Below are positions 21,714 through 32,822 of a DNA stretch of 64,000 bases, one piece after another (positions within the stretch are counted from its first letter, which is position 1; every line of letters begins with the position of its first letter). Below the pieces are notes generated by a model. It searched no databases. It was not told the DNA's origin and saw nothing but the letters and a program-made list of their open reading frames with translations. Location of the stretch: the NCBI GenBank assembly GCA_949128115.1, contig OX421968.1:32640877-32704876 (forward strand), read 5' to 3'. Both the position numbers and the translations under genes were made by a program. This DNA comes from Anaspis maculata. Lineage: Eukaryota; Arthropoda; Insecta; Coleoptera; Scraptiidae.

Positions 21714-23330
21714 TCACTTAAAGCTTTCTGAATTTTTACGTTGTTCAATTTCTTGACAGACGTTTGCTTCTTCTTCATTCAGCTTTTGAATGTACCCCTT
21801 TTCCAAATATTCGTCAAGTTTGCTATTGTAGGCCGTCTTGAAGTCTGGATTCTTGCTCATTTTGTTTTCAATTCCACAAAGTCGTTTCACTGCGTTCTGG
21901 TAGCTTTCGGGGTAAACAGAGTCGTCTGATCTCCACAATAGTCCTGCTTCGTATCTCTCTCCTATTTTCTTCACAGTTTCTTCCAAAATTTTGATGGATC
22001 GTGCTTCTTCTTCCGTTTTCATTTTTTCTGTAGCTTTCACGCCGAAGTCTTCCATCTTAAATGATTCCTCGACTAATTTGTGGAGTTCGTCGTCCTCCCA
22101 GCATGTCAGAGTAAAATTTGTATCAATTCTTCCTCTGAATTCCCCATTTCTTCCGTGTAAACTCCAACCTAGCTTTGTCCATGAAAGAACTGGTGCGTTA
22201 GGTGGTCCTTCTATGACCTTTCGCGGTAGGATTAATTGACATTGATCTTGTCCGATTAATATACACGGTCTTTCATAGGCTACAGGTAGCGGCTGGTTGA
22301 TTGTGTTGAGGTGTGTCCAGGTACGTGTCAGTTTGACGCTGTCAACGTTTTGTCTCGGTAAATCTAGGTTAAACATTGTATGGACGTCGTTCATGTCATA
22401 AATGTATTCTTCGTATAGCCCACGAATTCGGAGGTGAACTTTTCTTGAGGTTCTTTCGGTGTGTCTTGATGAGTTGGTCCAACAGGTAGAGAACGGTGCT
22501 GCTTCGCCTTCCAATCCGAGTTCTTTCGCAATGTCTTCATCCATTAGTGTCATTGTAGAACCGTCATCTAGCATCGCAAACGTATCGACGTGACCGTGCG
22601 GACCATACAAACGGACGGGACACACGACTTTGAGCAGAACTCTAGACGTGTGTGTTCCTGTGTGCTTGGCTACTACTTCTGCATCGTCTGTTAAGGTTTG
22701 CCGTGTCGAGTTGGTTTGTGTTGGTAGTTTTTGAACAGGGTCCTTGTGTAGAAGGCGATGATGTGTCTTTTTACATCCGTTTATTCCGCAAATCTTCTTA
22801 CTTATACACATTCTCAGCTGATGTCGGTTGAAACAAAAAAAGCACAGCTTCTTTACAATTACCATCTTCCATCTTTCATCCACCTCAGCTTTCCTTAGTT
22901 TGTGGCACTTTTCTGACTCGTGTTTACCGGTGCAAAAGCTACAATGGTTTGGAATATCTTTTTCGCACTGTTCCACGTTGGTAAATACATGCTTTATTTG
23001 CCGGTTGTGTCTACTGAGCTCGTTTGAGGGTGGCTTGAGAAAAATGCTCATAATTGAAGCTTCCTTTACTATCCACGCGGAGAATTGTTCTATAGTAGGA
23101 ACCATGATTTCGCTTTCATCGACAAACTTGGCCCAGTTATATTTATGACTAACTGGGAGTTTGTGTATCAGTTCACCAAGCAATTGGGGATTTGTCATGT
23201 ACGCCTCCATCCGTAGAGACTTGGCGGTAGCTGTAAAGTGCTGGACCACGATCGAAAACTCAATCAGACTTGTCGGGTCATCGTCTCTTACAGCTGATGT
23301 CATACGAGTCTTCTGGAGCATTGTCTCCAT
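21714..23330 (-). pseudogene. BEL/Pao Gag C-terminus, protease and start of RT region, inverted
   Basis: 538 open codons. After the capsid end come two zinc-knuckle-like motifs (CSFCTGKHESEKC and LCFFCFNRHQLRMC). The aspartic protease follows, with AMLDDGSTMTLMDEDIA as its active-site segment. A linker then reaches the pre-RT region, ending [12 protein letters not shown]. After that the sequence is foreign (QEIEQRKNSESF, stop), marking the breakpoint where RT should follow. The frame overlaps the gag frame at 23300-24166 by about 30 bp through a frameshift. Confidence 0.8.
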
Positions 23331-24166
23331 GACAAATTCGGACGTCCGTAGCGGATTCGCAGCGTCTTTATGATTGCTTTGGAATTCTTTGATGACACAA
23401 ATAAAGGTTGGACAGTTTTGAATGCGTCACCTTCCAGACAGCTCTGCAACCTAGCCATATTGTCGTCGTCGCTGTACGTATCGCTACCCCTTTCATACGC
23501 TGAAATAAAAGTTGGCCATTCTTCAGGTTTGCCAGAGAAACGCGGAAGGTTCCAGTGTTGGTGTTTTGGTTTAGTGACCGTAGTAGCCATTGTTTTGAGG
23601 TTATCAGTAAGTGTCTGCATCGCAGTAGTCACAGCTGCCGTGATCTCCTGAGGTTGGTGGACATCTCTTTCTTCCTCGACTGAGCATAGCCATTGTTCTA
23701 CTTTAGAATTCGAGACTTCTTCCTCACTGACAGCTCCGCACAGGCTTGATCTGGATCGCTGACTGCTGACGGCTGACAACGACTCTACTTCTGCTACCGA
23801 TTCAATCAAATTTCTCTGCCTCTCCAGCTGTTTTCTTTCTATATCTTGCCGCCTTTCCATATCTTTTCTTTTAAGTTCAAATTCTTTTCTTTTGAGTTCA
23901 AATGCTAATCGTTCCATTTCTTTTTGACGCTCTAGCTCTTTTTCCTCAAATTCCATTTGAAGCTGATCTAATTGTGATTGCTTTTCCAACTCCAGCCTCC
24001 GTTTTCTGAGTGACGAGCTCATCGACTTGGTATGGCTTATCGAATGCGGGATGTTATCATGAACAGGCGAAGCATTCGCTGGTTCGGAAAGTGCGACTCG
24101 GGGTTGGCCAGGTGATTTTCCCTTGTTCTTACTCTGACTACGAGTAATGCGAAGTGTCTTCCATCG
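23300..24166 (-). pseudogene. BEL/Pao Gag N-terminus, inverted
   Basis: Reads RITRSQSKNKGKSPGQP, ASPVHDNIPHSISHTKSMSS, the heptad-rich coiled coil also present at 18290-18510, and a capsid-like part with PRFSGKPEEWPTFISAYERG and YSDDDNMARLQSCLEGDA. The candidate ATG at 24164 is out of frame with the rest because two bases are missing relative to the plus copy, so this copy lacks an in-frame start. The frame shifts again near 23315. Confidence 0.75.
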
Positions 24167-24179
24167 CTTGAGTGAGTCT

Positions 24180-24276
24180 GGTTTCGGCACCAATATAGAA
24201 TTCGTCTATTTTCTATTTTTATTGTCAAAAAGTCCTATCATAACACCATGGTAATTAACAATTAACAATTAACGAG
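24180..24276 (-). mobile_element. BEL/Pao LTR end and primer-binding site, minus copy
   Basis: Inverse of the block at 18015-18109: GGTGCCGAAACC (ends near 24183), an AATAAAAATAG stretch and three TTAATTG repeats up to 24276. It marks the 5' boundary of the minus-strand BEL copy. The rest of the LTR is not recognised beyond 24280. Confidence 0.65.
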
Positions 24277-24279
24277 AGA

Positions 24280-25075
24280 ACAATAATTCAATCAGGTACG
24301 TCCATTACATAAGCCTTTTGCTTTTACTGAATATCATTGTCTGATTCTTCATTTCACTGCTTAATTAAACTAGATTCGTAACCAATACAATTTAATTCCT
24401 GGAATACGTCATTGCCTTCTTTAGCAATAGTTTACACAATTTCAATCACATTTCGAACAGCATGGCAAATTCATTATTTGTGGAGTTCCCCTGTTAAAGG
24501 GTTATTAATCGAAAGAGTTAATTGGAATGTTTATAACTGCAATAGTTCCCAGTTTTGTCGGTTCCCAATTATTGTCATAATGTCGTCAGTTTGATACCAT
24601 GCGTTTCAACTCGAAATTTAGTTGATGGTTTATTTACAGGTATGATGGGCATGAATTAACCCTTTGGGTCTTTGTTTGGTAAAGTCCTTTCAATAGACTT
24701 TTCGGAGAGAACTTTATTTCCGATCATGTATCAGGTAGCTTCAAATGACTTGGCTTTTCAAATTTTGTGTGGGGAATTTCTCGCGCTTGCATTTCCTAAT
24801 TTCCGCAATTTTCCGCTCTTATTTTCTACCGCTTCGCGATGGTTGCAGCCAGGTTCCAGAGATTTATTGCCACGAATATCTTTCCAGACGATTCGGGTTA
24901 ACTCTGTCCTGTCGCTAACTGCCTGTTGATTAACCCTTTGGGTCAGGTAATCCACGTTTACCATCACGTACATCACTTCAGCGCATACATGAGAACGCAT
25001 ACCTGCAGAGCGCGGTAATTTCAATTTTGACGCACGAAGTGTCACTGTCAATGGCAACTGTCAATCAATAATCGA
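24280..25075. other. no gene recognised
   Basis: AT-rich. The phrase TTAACCCTTTGGGTC occurs twice (about 24656 and 24930), the only internal repeat noticed. Open frames on both strands are short and unconvincing. Confidence 0.4.
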
Positions 25076-25078
25076 AAT

Positions 25079-25228
25079 GGGCGCTTTCCATTTAAAACAT
25101 TTGTGTCGGTTTGTGTCAGCTTGTGTTAGCTTGTGTCGATGAAACAAAGGAACACAGATCAAATGGAACGCGTTTGTGTCGGTTTGTGTCGACACAAGTC
25201 GACTTGTGTCGCTAAATGGAAAACGCCG
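25079..25228. mobile_element. 150-bp MITE with MITE-A-like termini
   Basis: Ends GGGCGCTTTCCATTTA and, inverted, CGGCGTTTTCCATTTA. The interior is a string of GTGTCGGTTT/GTGTCAGCTT-type decamers followed by their inverse. The first ten bases resemble MITE-A (GGGTGCTTTCC), so the same transposase class may mobilise both. No clean target duplication is visible. Confidence 0.6.
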
Positions 25229-26530
25229 TAAACAAACAACAAACATAACCTTCTCCTAATCATCCAACATTTGATATTGTTCAGAATGAAATGTTACGTG
25301 CCGTATAGCAGAAAGACGCAGAAAAGATTCAGGTGATACGATCGTATCGAAACACAACGAGCTGCAAGGCGATCGACGAAACAAGAGCGTTATTTGGTTA
25401 GGTCTGTCGAAACTTCAAATCGACGTCAAGCGCTGTCAGCTGAAATTTGCGTGACATTACACACGCACACCGTATTACAGTGTTGTCAACTTGTTGTCGT
25501 GATATAGATATGGCAACGTCCTACTTTCACAGGTATGCGCAGAAGCCTTTCGGGAAACGTGGATTGTTGCTTTCGTTTAGCCTTGATTCATGGTGACATC
25601 TCACCCGGTTCTTTGTGAAGACAGCGTCAGATTAGTCGGCTCCGGACATCACTTGGAGTTTGCTGGTTCGTTCCGCAATGCCGCACCTGACTTTAACCCT
25701 TTCTTATTCGCGTCTGACTCTCACTCCTAATTCTTCTGAGCTTAGAATTTCAACGCACTGACTAAAGCTTATATCTGAAAGGGTCAACCGCATAGAGAAG
25801 AAAAGCCACGTCAACTTGAAGCACCTTTACAGGTGGTAAAGCCCAGGTAACTTGCTTCTTGACATTTGAATAAATCTGACATTAAGACTGTATTTGGGTT
25901 TCAACAGCTGAACATTCATAATAAAGATTGTACCCCAGTTAATTGAAGTACGACTTTGATTTCACAATGATCTGTGCTAATAAACTTCTGAACACCTGTT
26001 ACCTCAATTTAGGGTCAAATAAATCAAATCAGTGATTACTTGCCTTTCTGACTTCAACGATCGATCACCATCAAACTCACAATCAGTAAACCACAAACAA
26101 CTTTATCAACAAATAATATAACAATCATCGCAGGAGCGCAAAGCAGGCGTCTTATCGGTGTTGCATTCACACACCAACCATCCCTTGCGTCCTTTTCTCG
26201 GCTTCCTCAAGCCATGCAGCTCTTATGCTTAAGTTAACTATTTTAATTTTAGGCTAGGCCGATCACCACAATATGTTGACAATTTTTTTCCCAGTTGGAC
26301 TTGTTAGGACGATTAGAGCATGGAATTACCATATACGGTCCTTCTGCAGTGCAGGACTAATAAGGAAGCTGCTTTTCTAAGCAAATCGCGTTCTGAAATG
26401 ACATAACCTTGAGAATATATGTCAAAACACAGCTAAAATTTCTGTTGTTTCGCCGTTAACTGTCGTCTGTCAGAATTTGTACCACCCTGCTGACGCTTGC
26501 GCTAAGATGGCCTTAATAGGAAAAGGATGT
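25229..26530. other. no gene recognised
   Basis: About 1.3 kb without a convincing frame, domain, repeat or RNA gene on either strand. Confidence 0.45.
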
Positions 26531-26539
26531 ATTAAATAG

Positions 26540-27910
26540 GCTTGAAGTGTCATATACGAATATGATTGAAATGTCAAAATTAAAAATGGCCGACACAACT
26601 AAAAATGAGCCTTCTTTCGCAGTCGTTTTTTTAAATTGAAATTCGACAAAATGACAGAGCTAGAAGCGTTTTTTTACAGAATGAACTATTTTTCACATTT
26701 TGACACCACAACTAGCTCAATTGGTTCATTCGTTAGGAGATGTGGCAAATTGAGAAAAAGCTTATTTGCCATTGTTTCAATCCAAAACGAATAATAAAAA
26801 ATATTATTTTGTCTGTAAAATTTTTGCTTCTAAGCGATTATGATAGGTTTGATGTCATTATGTGACCAAATAACTAGGCTACAAGTGCCATATACGATTA
26901 TGATCGAAATGTCAAAATTCCAAATAGCGGACACAACCGAAAACAATCCTTCTTTTGCAGTCTTTTTTTTCATTGAAATTTGACAGAATTAAAGGGGCTT
27001 TTTGAAAAAAACGATGTGCAAATGTTGTGGAAAAGACTATCAGAATATGTTTTTACCATCAGTGAAATTAAAACCTATCTTACATGTCTATTTTGAGGTT
27101 AACAATGGATTCAAGTAATCAACAACAACTTTGACCAACACAATTACAAAAACTAGGATAGTCCTCAAATGTTTTCATCCAGAGAGTCCGCGTCCATATA
27201 TAGGAATCTACCAAGTGAAACTCACCCTGTAAAATAATTTTGAATTATATTTTGAAAAACGGTGATTATATCTCAGACAGCCACCCCTTGAATAAATTTT
27301 ATAGACAAAATAATATTTTTTACTACTCGTTTTGGATTAAAACAATGGCAAACAAGCTTTTTTTTAAATTTGCCACATCTCCTCAACGAAGGAACCAATC
27401 GAGCTAGTTATGGTGTCAAAATCTGAAAAACAGTTCGTTCTTCAAAAAACGGGTCTAGTTCTGTCATTTTGTCAAATTTCAATTTAAAAAAACGACTGCG
27501 AAAAAAAGCTTATTTTCAGTTGTGTCCGCCATTTTGGATTTTGACATTTCAATCATATTCGTATATGACACTTGGAGCCTATTTAATTGGTTACATAATG
27601 ATACTAAACCTGTCAAAATCGTTCCAGAAATAAAAATTTGACAGGCAAAACAATATTTTTTATCATTCATTTTGGATTGAAACAATAGCAAATGAGCTTG
27701 TTTTCAATTTGCCACATCTCCCCAACGAATGAACCAATTGAGCTAGTTGTGGTCTCAAAATGTAGAAAATAGTCCATTCTTTCAGAAAACGTCTTTAGTT
27801 GGGTTATTTTGTCAAATTTTAATTAAAAAAAACGACTGCAAAAGAAGGCCTATTTTCAGTTGTTTCCGCCATTTTGAATTTTGACACTTAGGAATCATTT
27901 GTACATGGTT
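26540..27910. repeat. palindrome whose arms are tandem duplicates
   Basis: A unit of about 335 bp (landmarks ATATGAC/GATTATGA, CGACACAAC, GACAAAATGACAG) occurs twice in direct orientation (from about 26545 and about 26880). It then occurs twice inverted (about 27300-27580 and 27640-27905). The centre is near 27200. The structure is unit-unit-inverse-inverse. No coding sequence. Confidence 0.6.
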
Positions 27911-28149
27911 CTGGTAGCCTCTTCAATTAGCTACACAATGATATCAAGCTTGTCAAAATCGGTCAAGAAACAAAAAATCCGCGAGAAAAATGAAACAGTA
28001 CGGTTTTTTATGGCCCACCCGGTATATTATGTTTTTTTTTCAACTTAAAGAAAACGTATTGGCTCTAGGGGACACATTACGTCCTGACAGGTCTGACAGA
28101 CAGGAATCCGAGATATTATCTGATATACTAAAATACGCACTGATGCAAT

Positions 28150-28429
28150 AAATTGATTTCATAAAAACTATTCATATGTGTTAATTGAGGTTCATAGGCA
28201 ACCTCAACCGGATAACCGGATATGGTTAGTGAATACGTGTAAGAAATTTGACGCAAATCGGTTGAACAGTATGAAAGTTAGGTGAAAAGAACTGTATTTG
28301 TTTTCCAACTTTGAAGAGCTGTATCTCCGTTATTACGGGTTTTTGAACAAAATGTTTATATGAATGTCTCATTCTTTTCTGATGCTTTATCGACTGGCAA
28401 AATCTTTGCGATTAAACACGGGACACCTG
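28150..28429. mobile_element. right end of a TA/CAGGGTG element
   Basis: Inverse of 13224-13455, the terminal block of the palindromic element there. It ends GGGACACCTG at 28429 followed by TA. Only this end is present; its other arm is missing. Confidence 0.65.
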
Positions 28430-28431
28430 TA

Positions 28432-29255
28432 CAGGTGTCCCGAAATTAATGCAACAAAATTCACAGGGAGGTAGACAATTGAAAAATAAGGCGACTTCCT
28501 CAATAAAAATACTCTCTCACACGTAATAACGGAGATACAGGCCTTCAAAGTTGGTTTTTGAAAACAGTTTTTTTTGCATAAGTTTTGAACCGTTGAGCCG
28601 ATTTTATTCAAACATTAACCAAAGTTTACTAAAATAGGTCTCTATCGAACAATGATAAAGCATTTCATCAAACATTTTCAGGGGCGAAGATAATAGGGGG
28701 TACCTTCCCCCTTTTTCCCCTATTTTTCATCCCCTTGAATATTTTTAGAAATTGTTGCAATTTTTAGTACAATTTAGAGAAAAAAGTTACTCTTGCAAAA
28801 ATTTGATTGAAGGCTTCATTTTCGAGATATTTGGGTTTGAAACTTCGGAGAACATCTCAAAATCGCCACTTTTCAGGGCCAAATTTTTTTTTCTGAAAAG
28901 CTACATGTTTTTCAGCAAAAATGGTAGTTTATCAACTTCAAACACCTAGAAAACTTATTCCAGTTGGAAAATCTTGATTTTTCTTGAATTTTAATTTCTA
29001 AGGCCTTGAAAGTGGTGTTTTCGAGATGTTCTCCGAAGTTTTAAACTCAAATATCTCGGAAATGAAGCTTTCAATCACAATCACAGTTCTTGAGCAAATA
29101 GTTAAAAACTTTGTTGCACTTTGCACCTTTGACTTTGATGGGCTGTAACTCCCTCAGAGAGCACTTGAGGGAAAAATTTCACTCTTGCTTTTCGACTTAT
29201 TTTTCTGAGAGGAATCACCTCCCGAAGTATTATGCAATGTCACTGAAACACCCTG
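28432..29255. mobile_element. 824-bp TA-flanked palindromic element
   Basis: Starts CAGGTGTCCCGAAATT at 28432 and ends AACACCCTG at 29255, with TA on both sides (28430-28431, 29256-29257). The arms pair around about 28945 (landmark CTTCATTTTCGAGATATTTG and inverse). The left TA is shared with the neighbouring element end at 28429. No coding sequence. Confidence 0.65.
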
Positions 29256-29257
29256 TA

Positions 29258-29375
29258 TATTTATTACAACTTTACAACTGAAGAAAATTGTATCAACAAG
29301 TACGTACTAGTGAAAATAACATCATACCATATACCCATCTTTAGCACGCCATTTTTGTTCCCGCGACCTATTGGC
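29258..29375. repeat. dispersed repeat, inverse copy at 41269-41380
   Basis: About 115 bp shared with 41269-41380 in opposite orientation (phrases CGCCATTTTTGTTCCCGCGACC and TAATAAATATA equivalents). In both places it directly borders a TA/CAGGGTG element. It is probably a fragment of an older repeat that served as target. Confidence 0.55.
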
Positions 29376-29841
29376 GAAAATCTTTTCCGCGTGGTGGCCC
29401 TGTACGCAATCAAACATGGTGGCCCAAGGGGCCTTGACAAAAAAGTAGTAAACGCAGTGCGCATTCTCCGGTGCGCATTTACATATTCAAATAAATAAAT
29501 AAATAAATAAATAAATAAATGTTTATTGACCCAAATTATAAAATATACATATAAATGAAAAATGAATATTCTGTCAGGGTAAACCTCAGGGTGATCATTC
29601 AATTCCCCCACTTGCAAAGATTACTACTACAAGTGGAAGTCTGATCTTCCATGATCACCCTGTTGATAATAAAATGAAATATAGTCGATACTACCGCACT
29701 CGCGGAATTACAAAATACTGAAAGCAATAGTGATATTCGGTGATTAAAAAAGAATAGGACAATCACATGGCAAAAGGAAACAATTTTCCTGGAAGACAAT
29801 GAATAATAATGAAACGCAGGCATATTTTCCCTACTGATAAG

Positions 29842-30072
29842 TTATGTATCAGGCTTGAGCAAACGATACCGCATCTCCCTCCTAAACTGCGAACCACTCA
29901 GCAAGCGATAATTAAAATCGATGTCATTCATAACCCTCGCAATATTGTAAGAAAAAGACCGTCTGAAGAATTCGGTTTTGTGAACAGGTATGGAAAGTAG
30001 GTCCCGCCGTCTGATGTTTATGTTGTGAACATCCGCGCGATACGTAATCAAGCGCGTAAGATAGCTAGGTGA
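29842..30072 (-). pseudogene. LINE ORF2 C-terminal end
   Basis: Reads YLTRLITYRADVHNINIRRR, LLSIPVHKTEFFRRSFSYN, then stop at 29842. The L-IP-H-T-F-SFS pattern is typical of the end of CR1/Jockey ORF2. It continues directly the frame that stops at 32271 on the other side of the hAT-like insertion. Confidence 0.7.
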
Positions 30073-32270
30073 TAGAGGTGGGCCAAACTGCTCTTTTCCC
30101 GGAGCAGTGACACACTGTGACTGCTCCGACAAAAGAACAGTGACAAATCACAGGTCCGACTGCTCCGACTGCTCCGGCCTCCGACCCGAGCGCTGCTGAG
30201 ATGCTGAACGCTCCTTGCTCCGTCCGTCCGTACCGTAGTATGACACGCTCACGCTACGCATCGCGACGCGAAGCATGTGGCCGACCACGAAGAGCAATCG
30301 GACAGTTTTTGTTTACGGAGGGCGCGAATAAGGGAACGAGTACGATTACGATGTGATTTAATACCTAGTCAAGTTCATTTATTGCACATATAATACAGCA
30401 CCATTTCTTTGGAACTTAAAAATAGTTTCAACAAAGTGCGATGCAAATTATTTTAATCATAATTTCCTATTTTCCTTATATTTAATTTAGGCAGGAAGAA
30501 GGGCAGAAGCATACAGGCATGCACATGAATATCTGCTCCTGCTCCGTTCCAATACCTATCACCTAAAACCTATACCTAGGTACACCTATTTCAAATCACT
30601 AATCTCAGCTCAGGCAATGCGCTCGGTGCTGTGCTTGTGCAGGTGCTATGCGACCTGAGAAGTAGGTATGCGATGCGTCGCAATCGCAAAGTTGCGACTT
30701 GCGAGCTTGCGACAAAAATTAGCAAGACAGGCGCTCTTAGATCTATTCGCTCCGTGCGAAGTACAGAGTGGGAGTAACGAAACCGATCACAGCGCTTTAT
30801 GTGGACAAAAAGAGCAACATTGATGGCTCGGCGCTGCGTGATTGGGCTGTCAATTTCCTGATTTTTGAAGGAGTAGACCGTTTAGCGTCGAAAACTTTAG
30901 CGTCGAAAATACACAGCACCGAAAGTGACAGATAATGACAGTGGTCACTTGGTCAGGTCACACCCCTTTGATAAACCATCTTGGGAAGCCGGCAACATTG
31001 CCACAAAACCTGCACACACAGAAGTCACAGAACTTGTGTTGTTGAAAGTTGAAGGGGATGGGAAAACAATAATTTTAACCCCCAAATCTTGGCAGCAACC
31101 AGCAAATAAACTGCAGGGTATCATGATTGTGTATACCTATGTGTCGTGGAATTTTTAGAGGCGGTTTCTACCAAAAATCATATTAATCGTTTCGATCTTC
31201 AAGCACTAATACATCTTGTACAATTTTTGGAACAATTTCTCAGTCAAGCAAACAAGTTCGTTGTTTTTACACTATTTTGGCAGATTGTCCCAAAAATTGT
31301 GCAGTGTAATACAGTTTTTACAGAATTTTAGATACTTCTATATGTACATTTTTTATAAGCAAAAGAGAGGATTGAAAAAATTATCGTGCTCAAACTCGCT
31401 GGTTTGTTATGTGGGTAGGTACGTATCTAATAATCCATATTTTTGTATCAAATTTTCTGACCTTATTCTCCTTAATTTTTTTTACGCAAAAAAGATCTTT
31501 TGTTGCTGGGCACTACTGTTGAATTTTGCGCATCAAAGATGATTCATAAATCGCAAATATGGGCTCCAGACGCTGTAGGCTAACTGTATTAAGAAAATTT
31601 CAAAATTCTTACTCTTACTTGAGGCCTATAGTTAGTTTTGATTTAAAAAAAAAATCTCAAGTAAATACCCTCGTAAATACCTATCCCGAATGTACATTTG
31701 ACATTTGCTATAAATTCAGGTCTATGATAAATTCTGATCTAAATTTGAAACAGCGGCACCGACTGCTGGTCAAAGCATTGCCTCTCTGCCCGGCTTGTAT
31801 TGTCGTGTCCTAGCACTAGGATCTACGCACTGAGCCACTAAGCACTGTTGCTGGCTCGAAAAACTTTTCCATCCGTTCGGGAAGGGACATGAAAAGGGCA
31901 CGATTCCCGTCATTTCTGCGTCGACGCTGTATATTTCGACGCTAAAGTTTTCGGCAGTAAGCGGTCCACCCATTTGGAGCACTTAACCACAATCCACAAA
32001 ATAATGACAGTCCAGCCAGCGATCTGTCATTTATAACAGTTCAGCGATCTGTAATTTAGGACGTGAGTGACGTTTCGCGCCTACAAAGTTGCGTACGCTA
32101 GGTGACGCTGGCGTCGTGCACGGAGCGAATACTGTGACGAGGCAGCGCGGGAGCGCGCTTCAAACTGCTCCGGCGTCGCAGATATTTTGTTGACTGCGTC
32201 ACAGGTCGCGACTGCTCCGACTGAGTCACAGTGCCAAAGTAGCAGGTTGCGATTTTGTTACCCACCTCTA
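30073..32270. mobile_element. 2.2-kb hAT-like non-autonomous element
   Basis: Termini TAGAGGTGGG at 30073 and CCCACCTCTA ending at 32270 are perfect inverse copies. The 9-base GCTAGGTGA stands on both sides (30064-30072, 32271-32279). TAGAGGTGGGC-type ends and an 8-bp duplication are characteristic of hAT elements; here 8 or 9 bases repeat, the ninth possibly by chance. Subterminal motifs GACTGCTCCGACTG occur near both ends, as expected for hAT transposase binding sites. No transposase is encoded. It interrupts the LINE ORF2. Confidence 0.75.
30869..31975. mobile_element. nested ~1.1-kb element with imperfect inverted ends
   Basis: Left end GTAGACCGTTTAGCGTCGAA and right end, inverted, GTGGACCGCTTACTGCCGAA share the continuation AACTTTAGCGTCGAAATA. 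It lies inside the hAT-like element. The interior has short frames only (for example 30925-31158, unknown). Confidence 0.5.
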
Positions 32271-32663
32271 GCTAGGTGATCCTCTGGAGACCAGACCATG
32301 ATAGAAGCACGCCACATGGAGATAGCGTCGAGCCTCCATATTTAACCAACCTATTTCATTAAGTTTGTGGCTCACATGCTGACGTCGGGAAAGGCCGAAA
32401 ATGAATCTCACACACCTATTTTGGACGGTTTGAATTCTTCTTTTGTCAGCATGATCCAGGCAGGGAGAGTATATGAAATCGCAGAAATTAAAGTGAGAAA
32501 GCACCAGCCTGTCAGTGAGTATTACTTTCAATTTAGGTGTTAAAAAATGACGACTATTAAAAAGTAACTTTAAGCTAGAGTATGACTTTCTAAGGCATGA
32601 GTTGACATGAGATTTAAATCTTAGATCAGAATCAATCAAAAGTCCCAAGTTTTTTTGCCTCAC
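32271..32663 (-). pseudogene. LINE reverse transcriptase distal region
   Basis: 131 open codons with KNLGLLIDSDLRFKSHVN, YSSLKLLFNSRHFL, RLVLSHFNFCDFIYSP and RRIQTVQNRCVRFIFGL, the standard order after the catalytic RT core in CR1/Jockey ORF2. It is cut at 32271 by the hAT-like element. Confidence 0.75.
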
Positions 32664-32822
32664 CAGTTGGCAAAAGAACAGTATCGCCCAGAGTTACACG
32701 AATTTCATCCATCACGGAAGCTCGCACGCCCTTACGGCCAAAAACCAACAACTTTGTTTTGCTTGCATTCTATAACAGGCCGTGTTCATTCGAAAAGGAT
32801 AGTAAATTTGATAGGTCATTAT

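Noticed and set aside
26540..27910. CRISPR-like array because of repeated units
   Set aside because: Only four ~335-bp units in inverted pairs, no short repeats with unique spacers, and an animal genome context.
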